DNA of 64,000 bases from Treponema sp. (GTDB taxonomy: Bacteria; Spirochaetota; Spirochaetia; Treponematales; Treponemataceae). Every line of letters starts with the position of its first letter. Positions within the stretch are counted from its first letter, which is position 1. This document shows, piece after piece, positions 62,956-64,000 of this stretch. A program made the translations under genes and the position numbers. The notes under the pieces were generated by a model. That model had not been told where the DNA came from, ran no database searches, and saw nothing but the letters and a program-made list of their open reading frames with translations. The stretch covers positions 17,483 to 81,482 of the forward strand of contig JAEEWW010000003.1 in assembly GCA_016287815.1 (NCBI GenBank), in the 5' to 3' direction.

Positions 62956-63984
62956 TTACACTCTCCATCCGCTTTCAAAACCATTAAATACAGCTGAGTG
63001 CCACATTTCTTCTAGTTTAAAATATGAATAACTCTTGAAATCCTGTTTAACTATTGGAAGCTCCATATTGCAGAGTCTACTGTTTCGTTCTTTTATTACT
63101 GAAAAATATCCTTTGTCTGGTAGAATATTACTCTTAGAACTATTACAACGAGGGCAAGCTAAAACAAAGTTCCAGAGTTTATCATCCTTTACAAAACTCC
63201 AAGGAATAAAGTGATCTACTGGACTGGCATTATCAGAAGTTTCTTTTAGAGGCCTTCCACAGTAAAAGCATTTTGTTTGATTGAATTCTATCAAAACGTC
63301 TCTATAGCCAGAAAGATTCTGCCGTTCTGTTGAGGCATCCAGTTTATTTGCAAGTGCATATGAATCCTCTTCAAGATTTGCTTTTTCCAGATACTTTATC
63401 CATTCATAATAATTCTGTTTTTCAAATACAGATTTGTATTTTACTAAAGCTTCGAATACGTCATGATTCAGAGTTATTCCTTCGCTCTTATCTGTTTTAT
63501 TGAAATGATAGAATTGATCATCGGTGTCACCACAAAAAGCACCGACAACATTTTTCATCATTTGTGCTTTTATCTTTTTGGTAATTTCTAATTGCAAATC
63601 AGGCTTTAAACTTTCAAATGGAAATATTAAATTTCTCTCTGAATAGTTAAAATCATATTTATTACAAAAATCATATAGCTCATGTTCAACAGCAGTAATC
63701 TTTCCAGAAGTAACAGCTATCATCTGTTTAAGATGAAATTTTAAAACCAGATTCCAGTATATTTCCGTAAAGCGCACAGCAATACTGTCGTAACTCAAAA
63801 ACATTGAATCCAAATCAACATTAAACACGTTATCCAAAATTGCCTTGAAGAAAGCGAATTTATATGTTGATGTTCTGGCAGTGTTTCCAGATAGGGCCTT
63901 ATTTACAAGGGCAATTACATCTGCTTCAGAAAGTGAGATGAATGGAATATTGTTTGATTTGGAATCCCAGTGTGTTTGGCCCAT
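62956..63984 (-). CDS. HNH endonuclease-domain protein (start may lie outside window)
   Basis: A protein of at least 342 residues. The HNH site is in the C-terminal third: CFYCGRPL (239-246), VDHFIPWSF with the catalytic His258, and CPRCNSSKSN (277-286), with the four cysteines binding zinc. The N-terminal ~230 residues are helical without a family I can name and probably hold the specificity or partner-binding part. ATG at 63984 is the first start in the window, but no in-frame stop precedes it, so the true start may lie beyond 64000. It leads the operon to the helicase. Confidence 0.82.
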   Translation of the reverse strand: MGQTHWDSKSNNIPFISLSEADVIALVNKALSGNTARTSTYKFAFFKAILDNVFNVDLDSMFLSYDSIAVRFTEIYWNLVLKFHLKQMIAVTSGKITAVEHELYDFCNKYDFNYSERNLIFPFESLKPDLQLEITKKIKAQMMKNVVGAFCGDTDDQFYHFNKTDKSEGITLNHDVFEALVKYKSVFEKQNYYEWIKYLEKANLEEDSYALANKLDASTERQNLSGYRDVLIEFNQTKCFYCGRPLKETSDNASPVDHFIPWSFVKDDKLWNFVLACPRCNSSKSNILPDKGYFSVIKERNSRLCNMELPIVKQDFKSYSYFKLEEMWHSAVFNGFESGWRV

Positions 63985-64000
63985 TTTCTGCTTTATATAT

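Overview
The window looks like chromosome from a spirochaete of the genus Treponema or a close relative. The reasons are an AT-rich genome with dense operons, flagellar basal-body rod genes, an envelope operon in the order rpsB-tsf-frr-uppS-cdsA-dxr-rseP that I recall as typical of treponemes, and several exported or lipoprotein families with no recognisable relatives outside that group. Species cannot be named from the sequence alone.

Layout, left to right. 1-3044 (minus): sufC-sufB-sufD for Fe-S cluster assembly, with sufD cut by the window edge. 3273-4565: glgC for glycogen synthesis. 4747-6944 (plus): a flagellar rod operon (flgF, flgG, rod-binding protein) behind a candidate sigma-28 promoter. 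7433-14279 (minus): an AddAB-type recombination helicase-nuclease. 14305-16740 (plus): murC and a YicC-family gene. 16901-17310: a decayed remnant of an iron-containing alcohol dehydrogenase. 17466-18476: a sigma-factor-like protein. 18767-20903 (minus): a DHH phosphoesterase, argF and tRNA-Met. 21045-24754 (plus): a two-part chromate-type transporter, deoD, a sugar nucleotidyltransferase and manA. 24821-28319 (minus): a rhodanese-like lipoprotein followed by two paralogous membrane diguanylate cyclases. 28518-30894: yebC, ruvC and a convergent manC.

31780-43909 is a glycan-use region. It holds a GH4 glycosidase, a YesN/YesM-type two-component system, a sugar-binding lipoprotein, two permeases, an unassigned six-hairpin-type glycosidase and a GH43 enzyme. 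No ATPase subunit is present, so a shared one must be supplied from elsewhere. glgA follows, then the long minus-strand translation/isoprenoid/envelope operon 45571-53673, whose last gene is an exported beta-propeller protein of unknown role. 53904-58208 carries maf, tRNA-Arg(CCG), two uncharacterised exported proteins, coaD, rpmF, acpP and rnc.

The right end (58209-64000) differs in character. It starts with an array of seven 16-bp near-palindromes at an exact 22-bp period, followed by tRNA-Gly(UCC). Next is a three-gene cassette with an ADP-ribosyltransferase-like protein (DUF3990 type) between two small DUF3791-type proteins. Converging on it is an operon encoding an HNH nuclease, an SF1 helicase fused to a nuclease-like domain, and a YgjP-type metallopeptidase. 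This looks like an accessory, defence-type island placed next to a tRNA gene, and it is the best candidate in the window for an undescribed system.
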